Origin: an uncultured Lachnospiraceae bacterium
Lineage (GTDB): Bacteria; Bacillota; Clostridia; Lachnospirales; Lachnospiraceae
Assembly: GCA_900539715.1 (NCBI GenBank)
Contig: UQDA01000003.1
Coordinates: forward strand, 62,001 to 126,000
Reading direction: 5' to 3'
Length of the DNA: 64,000 nt
Shown: piece by piece, positions 25,315-34,757 of the stretch
Layout of the letters: each line of letters starts with the position of its first letter
Position numbering within the stretch: position 1 is the stretch's first letter
Made by a program: the position numbers and the translations under genes
The notes under the pieces: model-generated
Seen by the model: the letters and a program-made list of their open reading frames with translations, nothing else
The model's database searches: none
Told to the model about the DNA's origin: nothing

Positions 25315-27078
25315 GTGATTGCAAAGTTAAAATATATTTTTACTCAAAAAGATAAATTCAAAATGTTGTTATTGTTATTAACAGTAATAGCAGGAAGCTT
25401 TTTAGAGCTGATGGGAGTAGCTGTTTTTTCTCCATTTGTGGATGTTTTAATGAATCCGGATATGATTGAGGAAAAATGGTATTTAAAGTGGATTTATGAT
25501 ACTTTTCATTTTAACGGATCCAACTATTTTCTTGCAATGTTGACGGGGCTAATTATTTTTATATATGTTTTTAAAAATGTTTTTCTGGCTATGCAGAAAA
25601 ACTGGATTTATAAATTTTCATACGGTGTACAGCTGAAAATTTCGACAAAATTATTGAAGACATATGTTAGGGAACCATATACATTTCATCTAAGCCATAA
25701 TATTGCAGTACTTCAAAGAAGTCTTCAGGAGGATACAGATTTATTTACAAAGGGAATTATCCATGCAATGGAACTTGTTGCGGAAATTGCAGTTTGTGGT
25801 ACATTGGGAATTTATTTGTTTTTAGTGAGTAAATCCATAGCAATTACAGTTTTGGTTTTATTACTTGTTAGCTTATTTGTGTTTACATCTTTATCCAGAA
25901 GATACTCTAAGAATTTAGGGAAACAATGTCAGACATATAAGGCTAATTTGTACCAATGGGTTAATCAATCACTGGGAGGAATTAAGGAATTAAAGATTTT
26001 AAACCGTGAGGATTATTTTATTCATGCTTACGAAGATAATTATGCAAAATATGTTCACGGATTAAGGATTAATCGTCTGATTGCTACGCTGCCGAAATAT
26101 TTTGTGGAAGCAGTATGCATGACAGGATTATTGCTTGCAGTATTATTGAAAATGTTCTGGGGACAAAAAGATGACTTTACAACCTTTATTCCTCAGCTAT
26201 CTGTATTTGCAGTAGCGGCATTCAGACTTTTACCATCTGTTGGAAAAATAAATGAACATGTGGCAGATATTTTATATTCATTACCTTCTCTTGATTTAAT
26301 TTATCATGATTTAAAGGCAATCGAAGAAGAACCGGAAGTGAAAGAAAAAGAAGAAATGGATTGGGAGTTCAAGAAAGAAATTTCAATTTCAAATGTGTGT
26401 TATCATTATCCGGATGGAGAAGATATGGTAATCAATAAGGCTTCCTTTATAATACCAAAAGGTAAAACCGTTGCCTTTATAGGCCCTTCTGGAGCTGGAA
26501 AAACAACGATTGTAGATATTATTTTAGGACTATTAAAGCCACAATTTGGTAAGGTGGAAGCAGATGAGTTGAATATTCATAAACATCCATATGTGTGGCA
26601 GAAAGAAATCGGGTATATTCCACAGGTAATATATTTGTCTGATGATACAATAAGGAATAACATTGCATTTGGAATTAGAAAAGAAGAGATTGATGATCAG
26701 GCGATTTTACAGGCTTTGAAAAAGGCACAATTGTACGAGTTTGTAGAGAATCTTCCGGAAGGTCTGGATACAATGGTTGGGGACAGAGGTGTTCGGCTGT
26801 CTGGTGGGCAGAGACAGAGGATTGGGATTGCAAGAGCACTGTATCATGATCCGGAAGTGCTTGTGCTGGATGAAGCGACCTCTGCGCTTGATAACGAGAC
26901 GGAGGCTGCGGTAATGGAGGCAATCGATCATCTTCAGGGAATGAAGACTATTTTGATTATTGCACATAGGCTCACAACGATTCGGAATGTAGATATGATT
27001 TATGAGGTTTCAAACGGTAAGGTAGAGCTGAAAGCAAAAGAAAAGGTATTCCCTGACCTGAAGGAGGAACAGGATTAA
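25315..27078 (+). CDS. ABC transporter, MsbA/PglK-like lipid-linked oligosaccharide flippase
   Basis: 587 residues: six TM helices (about 20-310), then an ATPase with Walker A GPSGAGKTT, signature LSGGQRQRIGIARAL and Walker B VLVLDEATSALD. The N-terminal ILLLLT-like segment followed by AGSFLELMGVAVFSPFVDVL matches the PglK-type exporters of polyprenyl-diphosphate oligosaccharides. It is a half-transporter expected to homodimerise. The start is GTG 25315 with GGAGG 7 nt upstream. Given Wzx genes elsewhere, it is an alternative flippase for a second glycan; specificity inferred. Confidence 0.87.
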   Translation: MIAKLKYIFTQKDKFKMLLLLLTVIAGSFLELMGVAVFSPFVDVLMNPDMIEEKWYLKWIYDTFHFNGSNYFLAMLTGLIIFIYVFKNVFLAMQKNWIYKFSYGVQLKISTKLLKTYVREPYTFHLSHNIAVLQRSLQEDTDLFTKGIIHAMELVAEIAVCGTLGIYLFLVSKSIAITVLVLLLVSLFVFTSLSRRYSKNLGKQCQTYKANLYQWVNQSLGGIKELKILNREDYFIHAYEDNYAKYVHGLRINRLIATLPKYFVEAVCMTGLLLAVLLKMFWGQKDDFTTFIPQLSVFAVAAFRLLPSVGKINEHVADILYSLPSLDLIYHDLKAIEEEPEVKEKEEMDWEFKKEISISNVCYHYPDGEDMVINKASFIIPKGKTVAFIGPSGAGKTTIVDIILGLLKPQFGKVEADELNIHKHPYVWQKEIGYIPQVIYLSDDTIRNNIAFGIRKEEIDDQAILQALKKAQLYEFVENLPEGLDTMVGDRGVRLSGGQRQRIGIARALYHDPEVLVLDEATSALDNETEAAVMEAIDHLQGMKTILIIAHRLTTIRNVDMIYEVSNGKVELKAKEKVFPDLKEEQD

Positions 27079-27080
27079 AA

Positions 27081-28136
27081 ATGAAAATTGTGTTTGTAGT
27101 ACCTGACATGGCGGGGGGCGGTACGGAACGGGTCATTTCCTTGTTGGCAAATGAATATGTAAGCCGTGGTATAGACACGGCAATTCTTTCTTTTGCAGGG
27201 AATCAACAGGCTTATCCGCTGGATAATCGCGTGGAACTTATTAGTGCTGGTGGGGCTTCCGGAGGTAGCTTTAAGATACGGCTAGAACGCTTAAAAGCTA
27301 TGCGTCGGTATTTTAAGGATAATAAAGGATGTTATATTTTTTCGTTCAGCACAATTGGAACGGGGTTTGTTGTTTTGTCTACATTATTTATGAAACGTAA
27401 TATGCTGGTATCAGAGCGGACAGACCCGCGCAGCTGCGACCATAAAACGTACCGGGATTTCTTTTACAGATTTTGCAGTACGTTGGTATGCCAAACACAA
27501 GATGCAGTGGACAGTTTTCCGGATTATTTGAAGAAAAAGGCATGTGTGGTAGGAAATCCGATAGATCCAGCAATTCCGGATATATATGAAGGCATTCGTC
27601 GAAAAGCGATTTGTGCGGTAGGAAGGCTGGAGCCGGTTAAAAATTTTAAGATGCTGATTGAGGCATTTTCTATTTTTATAACTGTCCATCCAGATTATAT
27701 TTTGGAAATATATGGAAGGGGAAATTTGGAGGAGGAATTGAAACGGTTTGTTAGGGAGAAGCATTTGGAAAAGCAGATAATATTTCAAGGCTTTTGCCCT
27801 GATGTTAAGGAAAAGATTAGGGATGCATCTATGTTTGTTCTTTCTTCAAATTATGAAGGCATTTCCAATTCTATGATAGAGGCGTTGGCGATGGGGATTC
27901 CTGTGATTGCGACAGACTGTCCAATTGGTGGAAGCCGTACTTACATAAAAAATGGGAAAAATGGAATTCTTGTTCCGGTCGGAAATGAAAAAAAAATGGC
28001 GAAGGCAATGAGAGATATAACCGAGGATCAGGAGTTTTCGGAGAGATGTAGAAAAGAGGCTGAAAACATTCGCCATAGTTGTTCTATCGAAAAAATTGCG
28101 GACAAGTTGCTTAAAATCGCAGATAAATGTATTTAG
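27081..28136 (+). CDS. GT4 family glycosyltransferase
   Basis: 351 residues. It has VPDMAGGGTERVISLLA at the N-terminus, VGRLEPVKNFKMLIEAF for the donor domain, and LSSNYEGISNSMIEALAMG near the C-terminus, the ExxxxxxxE-type site of GT4. It resembles N-acetylgalactosamine/galactosyl transferases such as PglA/PglJ/PglH, which fits the adjacent PglK-like transporter. AGGAGG precedes the start, and it begins 2 nt after the ABC gene stop. Confidence 0.88.
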   Translation: MKIVFVVPDMAGGGTERVISLLANEYVSRGIDTAILSFAGNQQAYPLDNRVELISAGGASGGSFKIRLERLKAMRRYFKDNKGCYIFSFSTIGTGFVVLSTLFMKRNMLVSERTDPRSCDHKTYRDFFYRFCSTLVCQTQDAVDSFPDYLKKKACVVGNPIDPAIPDIYEGIRRKAICAVGRLEPVKNFKMLIEAFSIFITVHPDYILEIYGRGNLEEELKRFVREKHLEKQIIFQGFCPDVKEKIRDASMFVLSSNYEGISNSMIEALAMGIPVIATDCPIGGSRTYIKNGKNGILVPVGNEKKMAKAMRDITEDQEFSERCRKEAENIRHSCSIEKIADKLLKIADKCI

Positions 28137-28153
28137 CAGATGAGAGGGAAAAT

Positions 28154-29305
28154 ATGAAAGTTCTGTATATGTCGCATCGGTATCATACAAATCAAAATAC
28201 AATCATGAAAGGCTGGAAAGAAAACGGACATGAGATTTGCTTTATCAGTCAGTTTGCAGGTAAGATAGAGGACTATACTTATGTAAAGCCGATTGTCTTA
28301 GGATATGGGGCGGTGTTTCGGGCATTTGATTGGTTTTATATTAATGTACTTTTTCGTAAAAAATCAAATGCAATCGATATGAAATTAAAATGTGGATGGC
28401 CTCCAATTCGAAAGATGGTTAAAATTATCCGGGAATTTCAACCGGATGTGGCAATTATACGTGAAAGATCCATATATTCTATTTGTATGACCGCAATATG
28501 CAGACATTATCATATTCCCACAATTCTGTATAATTTAAGTCCGGTATGGGATTTTAAATTTAAGGATGATTTGGCGCATAAGCTTGTATGGAAGTTAACG
28601 CCTAAGTATCGAATGACTCCGGTTGATGTGGTTGGGATTAGTTATGATGGGAAAAAGAAGGATGAAAACAGTTTTTGGGCTCCATTTTTGATGGAGCCAC
28701 AGTTGGCATATAATGAGAGAAAATATTTTCAAAATGACAGGATCAACCTGTTTTGTATTGGCAAATATCAGGAACGGAAAAATCTTTGGATGATGGTGTA
28801 TGCGGTTGAAAGGCTTGGTAAAAAATATCCATTACATTTAACAATTACCGGTGAGTTATCAAATCATTTCCATCAGGAGTATTATGATAAAATTACTGGA
28901 TATGTAAAAGAACATGGTATGGAAAACCAGGTTTCTTTTTATACAAATTTGAATAAAAAGAGGGTAATGGAAGAGTATGCAAATGCAGATTTGTATGTTA
29001 TTCCAAGTACTGGGGAACCGGCTTCTATTACAGTAATTGAGGGAATGGCATTTTCTATTCCAGTAATCAGTGGAAGTGATAACGGAAGTGCTAATTATAT
29101 TGAAAATGGAAAGACAGGGTATGTATTTGAGGATTGTGATCAGCGGGATTTGGAAGAAAAAATAGAATTGATCATTCAAGATAAGAACAATATGATGGAA
29201 ATGGGAAAAGCCGCTTATGAACATGTGAAAAAAAATTTTCAATTTGATCGATATTATGGAGTGGTTGAAGAGATTTTGAGGGAACAAAAGAAAGAGCGGG
29301 AATAA
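28154..29305 (+). CDS. GT4-like glycosyltransferase
   Basis: 383 residues from ATG 28154 (GAGAGGGAAAAT just before); an earlier in-frame ATG at 28127 overlaps the previous gene and adds nine non-conserved residues. It carries FCIGKYQERKNLWMMVYAV and VIPSTGEPASITVIEGMAFS, the GT4 donor-site pattern. The N-terminal domain is divergent (VLYMSHRYHTNQNTIMKGW). It sits in a tight series of transferases. Confidence 0.78.
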   Translation: MKVLYMSHRYHTNQNTIMKGWKENGHEICFISQFAGKIEDYTYVKPIVLGYGAVFRAFDWFYINVLFRKKSNAIDMKLKCGWPPIRKMVKIIREFQPDVAIIRERSIYSICMTAICRHYHIPTILYNLSPVWDFKFKDDLAHKLVWKLTPKYRMTPVDVVGISYDGKKKDENSFWAPFLMEPQLAYNERKYFQNDRINLFCIGKYQERKNLWMMVYAVERLGKKYPLHLTITGELSNHFHQEYYDKITGYVKEHGMENQVSFYTNLNKKRVMEEYANADLYVIPSTGEPASITVIEGMAFSIPVISGSDNGSANYIENGKTGYVFEDCDQRDLEEKIELIIQDKNNMMEMGKAAYEHVKKNFQFDRYYGVVEEILREQKKERE

Positions 29306-29313
29306 ATTAATTT

Positions 29314-30750
29314 ATGAAAGACAAAAGAATTTTTTTATTTGGTATTGTTAGCATTATAGCTATATTGTTTCTTATGCTTTTTTCATATTCTACAAGTCCA
29401 TGCTTTCCATGGGCATTTGGCTGGGATTCAGCTTTTTTTCAATTAGTTGGAAGAGGAATGGCAGAGGGAAAATTACCATATCGAGATTTTTTTGATATGA
29501 AAGGTCCATGGCTATTTTTGATACAATATTTGGGAACTCTAGTAGGAAGATATGGAGTTTTTTTGTTACAGTGTATTGCACTTGTTGTGGAATTATTACT
29601 GTGCATAAAATGCAATATCAAGTTTTTTGGGGGAGGGTATAGAAATAGTATAATTTTACTTATTCCATTTTTGGTTGTTATGTCTGTTACAATGGAAGGC
29701 GGGAATCTCACAGAAGAATGGTGCTTGCCTTTATTGATTTTATGTTTGTATCTGGCATTGGACTTTTTTTGTGAAAAAAAGGAAAAGCATAGATATATAT
29801 ATGCATGTATATATGGAATAAGCTTTGGCTTTATTGCGTTTATTAGAATTACAAATGCGACATTGATATGTGCGATTGTGCTGTCAGTTACAGTTGAATT
29901 GCTCCAGAGGAAAGAATGGAGGAATTTAATAGGAAATGCGATATCATTTTTAGGAGGAATATTGATATCAGCATTAATTCCAATAATTTTTTTTGCAAGA
30001 TATCATGAATTGAGAGAAATGTTTTATAGTACATTTATATTTGGTTTTATTTATGGAACAGAGGGGTTTAAGTATGGAACGGGTGCACCGTTTATGCTAT
30101 TGTTTATTTTACCTGTGGTTGGTTTGATAGTTATAAAAGAAAAAAGGATTTCTATATGGATTTTGGTTATTTCAAATATAGCAGGAATGCTTTTAACACT
30201 TGGAATGGGAAATAGTACATTACATGATTATATGCTGGTAATTCCGCAGATGATGCTTGGAATATGGATATTAAACGGGGAATTTAAAAAGAAACGATGG
30301 CAAAAAGAAAGTTGGATAATTTTGGGAATGATAGGAGTTATGACGATGGTATATCCATGTTATAAGTTACCCTATGTTATAAGGTCTCTTAAAGAACATA
30401 GTTCAGCGGAAGTCAAGGCGGAGGCTGAAAATATTATTGAGCTTGCAGATATTGTTAGAAAAGAGGGAGGAGATAGTGTTTGGGGATATGAGGTACCATT
30501 ACGCGGATATATTATTTCAGGTATGATGCCATATAGTCGCTATTGTGGTTGGCAGGAGCATTATATGGAGTTGTCTGAGGAAATTGCATTGGATATTTCC
30601 GATATGTTAGAAACATATCCACCTGAGTGGATTGTGCAGAGGGTAGATAAAAAAGTGAAGAATAAGAATGTTAAGAAAAATATAGATCAACATTATAGAA
30701 CCTATGCAGAAAATGAAGATTATGTTTTATATAGAAGAAGAGAGAGATAG
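29314..30750 (+). CDS. GT-C-like multi-TM glycosyltransferase
   Basis: 478 residues with about 10-11 helices. The first extracytoplasmic loop reads FGWDSAFFQLVGRGMAEGKL then YRDFFDMKGP, which is the Asp-containing loop of ArnT/PMT-like GT-C transferases. A soluble C-terminal part (about 365-478) follows, including VWGYEVPLRGYIISGM. It would transfer a sugar from a polyprenyl-phosphate donor outside the membrane. Very AT-rich. Located between GT4 and GT2 genes of the same operon. Confidence 0.72.
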   Translation: MKDKRIFLFGIVSIIAILFLMLFSYSTSPCFPWAFGWDSAFFQLVGRGMAEGKLPYRDFFDMKGPWLFLIQYLGTLVGRYGVFLLQCIALVVELLLCIKCNIKFFGGGYRNSIILLIPFLVVMSVTMEGGNLTEEWCLPLLILCLYLALDFFCEKKEKHRYIYACIYGISFGFIAFIRITNATLICAIVLSVTVELLQRKEWRNLIGNAISFLGGILISALIPIIFFARYHELREMFYSTFIFGFIYGTEGFKYGTGAPFMLLFILPVVGLIVIKEKRISIWILVISNIAGMLLTLGMGNSTLHDYMLVIPQMMLGIWILNGEFKKKRWQKESWIILGMIGVMTMVYPCYKLPYVIRSLKEHSSAEVKAEAENIIELADIVRKEGGDSVWGYEVPLRGYIISGMMPYSRYCGWQEHYMELSEEIALDISDMLETYPPEWIVQRVDKKVKNKNVKKNIDQHYRTYAENEDYVLYRRRER

Positions 30751-30759
30751 GGAATATAT

Positions 30760-31689
30760 ATGAACGGAGAACATATATTTGAGGAAACATTTTCGATTAC
30801 AATCTTGACACCGACATATAACCGTAAGAATGAGTTGAGAAAATTATATGATAGTCTGAAAAAGCAAAGTTTAAAATCTTTTGAATGGCTCATTATTGAT
30901 GATGGGAGTACGGATGATACCGAAATGGAAGTCCAACAATGGAAATCAGAGGGAATAGTAAGACTTTCTTATTTAAAAAAAGAAAATGGTGGTAAGCATA
31001 CTGCTTTAAATCTGGGTGTTTCAATGATTCAAACAGAATTGACTTTTATTGTAGACAGTGATGATTGGTTACCGGAACAGGCAATTGAAATAGTAAAATA
31101 TTATCATGAAAAGTACAGGTATTATCCGGAAATTTGTGGATATAGTTTTTTGCGTTTTTATCCGGATGGTTCTGTAAATGAAGCATTTTATCCTGAAGAT
31201 GAGAAGGTAGATACATATGTAAATGCTAGAATAAATGGGAGGATTGCCGGAGATAAGGCAGAAGTATTTTTTACAAAAATACTGAGAAGATATCCTTTTC
31301 CTGTCTATGGGGAAGAGCGTTTTTTACCGGAAGATATTATTTGGGTAAAAATGTCTGGAGTGTACAAAATGGTTCACATTAATGAATGTGTTTATATCAG
31401 CGATTATTTAGAGGGAGGGCTGACAAAATCAGGGCGAAAAATGAAGCTGAAATCTCCTAGAGGAATGATGGCAAGGTCATGCGTATATTTGGAAGATAAA
31501 AATGTAAATATAGAAACCAAAGTTAAGATGGCATTATTGTATGATATATATCGAAATGCTGTGAAGCGTGAAATGTTGACAGAGGAAGAAAAAGCAAGTA
31601 AGCATATATTGATTTCTTTATGCAGAATTCCGGGACTATTGTTATATAAAGTATGGATAAAGAAATATGGAAACCAATGTCCCCTTTAA
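30760..31689 (+). CDS. GT2 family glycosyltransferase
   Basis: 309 residues. It has ITILTPTYNRKNELRKLYDSL, IIDDGSTDDT, NGGKHTALNLGV and the metal site IVDSDDWLPEQA. C-terminal ERFLPEDIIW is typical of this GT2 subgroup. Last gene of the 20-31.7 kb operon; its stop codon lies inside the terminator hairpin shared with ugd. Confidence 0.88.
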   Translation: MNGEHIFEETFSITILTPTYNRKNELRKLYDSLKKQSLKSFEWLIIDDGSTDDTEMEVQQWKSEGIVRLSYLKKENGGKHTALNLGVSMIQTELTFIVDSDDWLPEQAIEIVKYYHEKYRYYPEICGYSFLRFYPDGSVNEAFYPEDEKVDTYVNARINGRIAGDKAEVFFTKILRRYPFPVYGEERFLPEDIIWVKMSGVYKMVHINECVYISDYLEGGLTKSGRKMKLKSPRGMMARSCVYLEDKNVNIETKVKMALLYDIYRNAVKREMLTEEEKASKHILISLCRIPGLLLYKVWIKKYGNQCPL

Positions 31690-31715
31690 GACCATTAAGC
31701 GCGGTCTTAAAGGGG
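31681..31715. terminator. Terminator between convergent GT2 and ugd genes
   Basis: CCCCTTTAAGACC and GGTCTTAAAGGGG form a perfect 13-bp stem with a 9-nt loop, followed on the plus strand by ATTATATTATTTT. The plus-strand GT2 stop (TAA) lies within the left arm. It probably serves both directions, with a better T-rich tail on the plus strand. Confidence 0.75.
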
Positions 31716-31721
31716 ATTATA

Positions 31722-33008
31722 TTATTTTCCTATTCCTTCATAAATAATATTTGCTTCTTTGAATCCCTCGGTATTGAGACAATTACGACCATCAAGAATA
31801 ATGGGATTTTTCATTGTCAGAAAATCGGTAGAGGTTAGAGCCTTTACCTGTGGCCATTCAGTAAAAATCAGGCAAAGGTCAGCATTTCGGAGGGCTTCAG
31901 CAATAGAATCACAATACATGACATCGTCGTGGATTTTTGCTTTGAAGTTTTCAGTGCCGACAGGGTCCCATGCACGTACCTTGGCTCCGTCATCTAAGAG
32001 AATTGGAATATTTACAAGCGAAGGGGCTTCGCGCAGGTCATCTGTACCGGGTTTAAAAGTAAGACCCAGAACAGCAACAGTAAGGTCTGAAAAATCATTA
32101 TAATATTTACGGGCTTTTTTGAGGAGTTTTAGCTTCTGCTGTTCATTAACCTCGATAGCAGCTTTTACAGTTTTGAGTTCTACATCGTTGTAGGAGGCAA
32201 CCCAACTTAAGGCTTTTGTGTCTTTGGGAAAGCAGGAACCGCCATATCCGATTCCAGCGTGGAGAAAACGGTTGCCGATTCGAGGGTCATATCCCATGCC
32301 AGTAGCTACATCTTTTACATTTGCACCGACAATCTCACAAAGATTGGCAATTTCATTAATGTAGGAGATTTTTAGAGCCAGAAAGTCATTAGATGCATAT
32401 TTAATCATTTCTGCACTTTTGCGATTGGTGATCAGAAGGGGCGTTTCTGTAAAACCGGCATAAACCTGACGCATAATTTGTTCACTGAAGGTATCTTCAA
32501 CGCCGATTACGATTCTGCTGGCATGAAGCGTATCGTGAACGGCGGTTCCCTGTGACAAAAATTCGGGATTGGATACAACGCTGATCCGGACAGGATTTTT
32601 TAGGCTGTTTTGAAGGAGTTGTTCTATCTTATCATTTGTACCGATCGGAACAGTAGATTTTATAACAACAACGCAGTCTTTTATAACAGAATCGGCAATC
32701 TGGCGAACAACATCATAAACATAGGTAAGGTTGGCAGAACCATCTTTCTTTTCGGGTGTGCCCACTCCGATAAAGATAACATCAGCGTGACGATAGGCGG
32801 AACAGTAGTCGGTTGTATATGTAAGTCGGTCTTTGTTTTTAGACATTAAGTCTTCTAGGTCGGGTTCGTAAATAGGGCTTTTTCCTTGGCGCATCATAGC
32901 GACTTTAGAAGAATCAACATCTACACAGACTACATGATGACCGGTTTCTGCAAGACAAACAGCGGTTACAAGGCCGACATATCCGGTTCCGGCGATAGCT
33001 ATATTCAT
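31722..33008 (-). CDS. ugd: UDP-glucose 6-dehydrogenase
   Basis: 428 residues. N-terminal NAD site GTGYVGLV (8-15), substrate and hinge segments SNPEFLSQGTA, and catalytic Cys259 in GYGGSCFPKDT. It oxidises UDP-glucose to UDP-glucuronate using two NAD. The ATG at 33008 is chosen since GGAGT lies 7 nt upstream; the ATG six bases earlier has almost no spacing. It is the only minus-strand gene in the central block, with its own consensus promoter, and provides uronic acid for the glycans or other UDP-sugars. Confidence 0.95.
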   Translation of the reverse strand: MNIAIAGTGYVGLVTAVCLAETGHHVVCVDVDSSKVAMMRQGKSPIYEPDLEDLMSKNKDRLTYTTDYCSAYRHADVIFIGVGTPEKKDGSANLTYVYDVVRQIADSVIKDCVVVIKSTVPIGTNDKIEQLLQNSLKNPVRISVVSNPEFLSQGTAVHDTLHASRIVIGVEDTFSEQIMRQVYAGFTETPLLITNRKSAEMIKYASNDFLALKISYINEIANLCEIVGANVKDVATGMGYDPRIGNRFLHAGIGYGGSCFPKDTKALSWVASYNDVELKTVKAAIEVNEQQKLKLLKKARKYYNDFSDLTVAVLGLTFKPGTDDLREAPSLVNIPILLDDGAKVRAWDPVGTENFKAKIHDDVMYCDSIAEALRNADLCLIFTEWPQVKALTSTDFLTMKNPIILDGRNCLNTEGFKEANIIYEGIGK

Positions 33009-33046
33009 GATCATACTCCAGTCTTTTTAAATATTTCTTATTATTT

Positions 33047-33075
33047 ATTGTAGACGTTTTTGCAGGAGATGTCAA
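33047..33075 (-). promoter_or_regulatory. Sigma-A promoter of ugd
   Basis: On the minus strand a perfect TTGACA (33075-33070), 17-nt spacer, TACAAT (33052-33047). It lies about 40 nt before the ugd start. Confidence 0.85.
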
Positions 33076-33154
33076 AAAAATTCTTATGAATTTTGCTTTA
33101 ACAGCAAAAGAACTAAAGTTTTGTCATTGTAAAATCATGCAATTTAACGTATGA

Positions 33155-33160
33155 TATAAT
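33155..33160 (+). promoter_or_regulatory. Extended -10 promoter for the 33-43 kb operon
   Basis: TGATATAAT gives a perfect -10 with the TGn extension. No good -35 is present at 17 nt (AAATCA). It lies 74 nt before the start at 33234 and is divergent to the ugd promoter. Confidence 0.6.
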
Positions 33161-33233
33161 CTGAGATTGTAATCATAAACAGAAAATTAAAGAATCTTAT
33201 ATTTGAATTAAACATGAAAGTGATGAACTAAAA

Positions 33234-34736
33234 ATGAAGAAAAAGCATAAAATAGCTGATTCAGCAAAGAAAATCATTGGTTTAGACACAAAAAAACTGT
33301 CTTGGATTTTTCTGGTAGTATTCATAGTTGGATTGATTCCACTGTTATATCTGTCAGGTTATGTTCATGCATCCGGAGATGATTATGGGTATGGGGCGGG
33401 AACCCATGCAATCTGGCTGGAGACCCATTCTGTATTTCAGACGTTAGCTCGTGCGGCAAAGACATCAGTGGATTATTGGCATGGCTGGCAGGGGACATGG
33501 TTTACGATTTTTCTTATGGCGCTACAGCCGGAAGTCTTTTCGCCGAATGGCTATTGGATTGTTCCGTGGATCATGCTGGCGATTACGATTGCGGCAACAT
33601 CTCTTGTCACATACTATTTTCTGGTAAACAAATTGGAACTAAAAAAGGGAACATGGGCATGCATCAATATTCTGTTTCTGCTTATGATGGTCCAGTATTT
33701 TCCAAGGACTAAATCCGCGATTTTCTGGTGGAACGGAACGGTGCATTATATTGTTCCATATGGTCTGGCAATGATTGCGGTTTACGGTATGTTCCGGTTT
33801 GTGGATACGGCTAAAAAAAGGTATTTTGTGTATGTCTGCCTTAGCATGTTTTGTCTGGGCGGCTCCAGCTATCTTGCACCGTTGCTGGCACTTGTTGTTT
33901 TGGGGTATTTGCTTGTTTTTATAAGAAATAAGAAGCATATTTACTGGCTGCTGATTCCGGCGGGAATTGAACTTGCAGGGCTTTTTATCAGCTTTATTGC
34001 TCCGGGAAATACAAGAAGGGGAGGAGAAGATTTTGGGTTTCACTGGATGCTGGTAATTGAAACGATTGCGGAATGCTTTCGACAGGGAACATTGGCAGTT
34101 GCAGAGTATATCCAAAATGCTCCGTTCATTCTGGTTGTGTTTGCTGTGATAGCAATGTTTGTGACAGAAGCCTTGCTGCAGAAGAAGGAGAAAAAGAAGT
34201 TTCCGTTGCCGCTGTTATTTACGGTGTTGATGTACTGTTTATACTGTGCAATGTATGCACCTGGCATTTATGCCGGGGTAGAGGTGTCAGGAGGCGTACC
34301 AAATACGATTTTTCAGGTTTTTCTTCTGACTTTTCTGGCAGTGCTGGTTTATGATGTAGGCTGGTTTTGCTCCAGACGGAAAGAAACGCTTGAACGAAAT
34401 GAAGTATGGAAAATTCGATGTTGGTTTATGCCTCTTATAATGGCTTGCCTTATATTTTTGCTTTTTAATAAAGGAACATTAAAGGATTCTACAGTATACG
34501 AGTGTTATGAGTATATTTCCTCCGGGCAGGCGGATGATTATAAAATGCAGATGGAGGAACGGTTGGAGCTACTTTTGAATCCGGATTTAAAGGAAGTAGA
34601 GCTTCCTGCAATGAATCCGGAGCAGGGACCGTTAATGCATATGGAGGTTATGGAAAATCCGGATGCATGGACTAATACTGTAGCAGAGCAGTTTTTTCAG
34701 AAGGATAAAATCGTACAGATGCAACGGCAGCAATAA
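33234..34736 (+). CDS. DUF6056-like multi-TM membrane protein (GT-C-like), copy 1
   Basis: 500 residues with about 11-12 helices. After the first helix comes an acidic loop ASGDDYGYGAGTHAIW. Then come WHGWQGTWFTIFLMALQPE, IFWWNGTVHYIVPYG and a soluble tail (about 420-500). The same blocks occur in the gene at 35852, so these are paralogues. The DD motif after helix 1 is where GT-C enzymes bind lipid-phosphate sugar donors. It lies upstream of a GtrB-like synthase that could make such a donor. Function inferred. Confidence 0.7.
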   Translation: MKKKHKIADSAKKIIGLDTKKLSWIFLVVFIVGLIPLLYLSGYVHASGDDYGYGAGTHAIWLETHSVFQTLARAAKTSVDYWHGWQGTWFTIFLMALQPEVFSPNGYWIVPWIMLAITIAATSLVTYYFLVNKLELKKGTWACINILFLLMMVQYFPRTKSAIFWWNGTVHYIVPYGLAMIAVYGMFRFVDTAKKRYFVYVCLSMFCLGGSSYLAPLLALVVLGYLLVFIRNKKHIYWLLIPAGIELAGLFISFIAPGNTRRGGEDFGFHWMLVIETIAECFRQGTLAVAEYIQNAPFILVVFAVIAMFVTEALLQKKEKKKFPLPLLFTVLMYCLYCAMYAPGIYAGVEVSGGVPNTIFQVFLLTFLAVLVYDVGWFCSRRKETLERNEVWKIRCWFMPLIMACLIFLLFNKGTLKDSTVYECYEYISSGQADDYKMQMEERLELLLNPDLKEVELPAMNPEQGPLMHMEVMENPDAWTNTVAEQFFQKDKIVQMQRQQ

Positions 34737-34757
34737 GAGGTATTGGAGGAGGAAGAA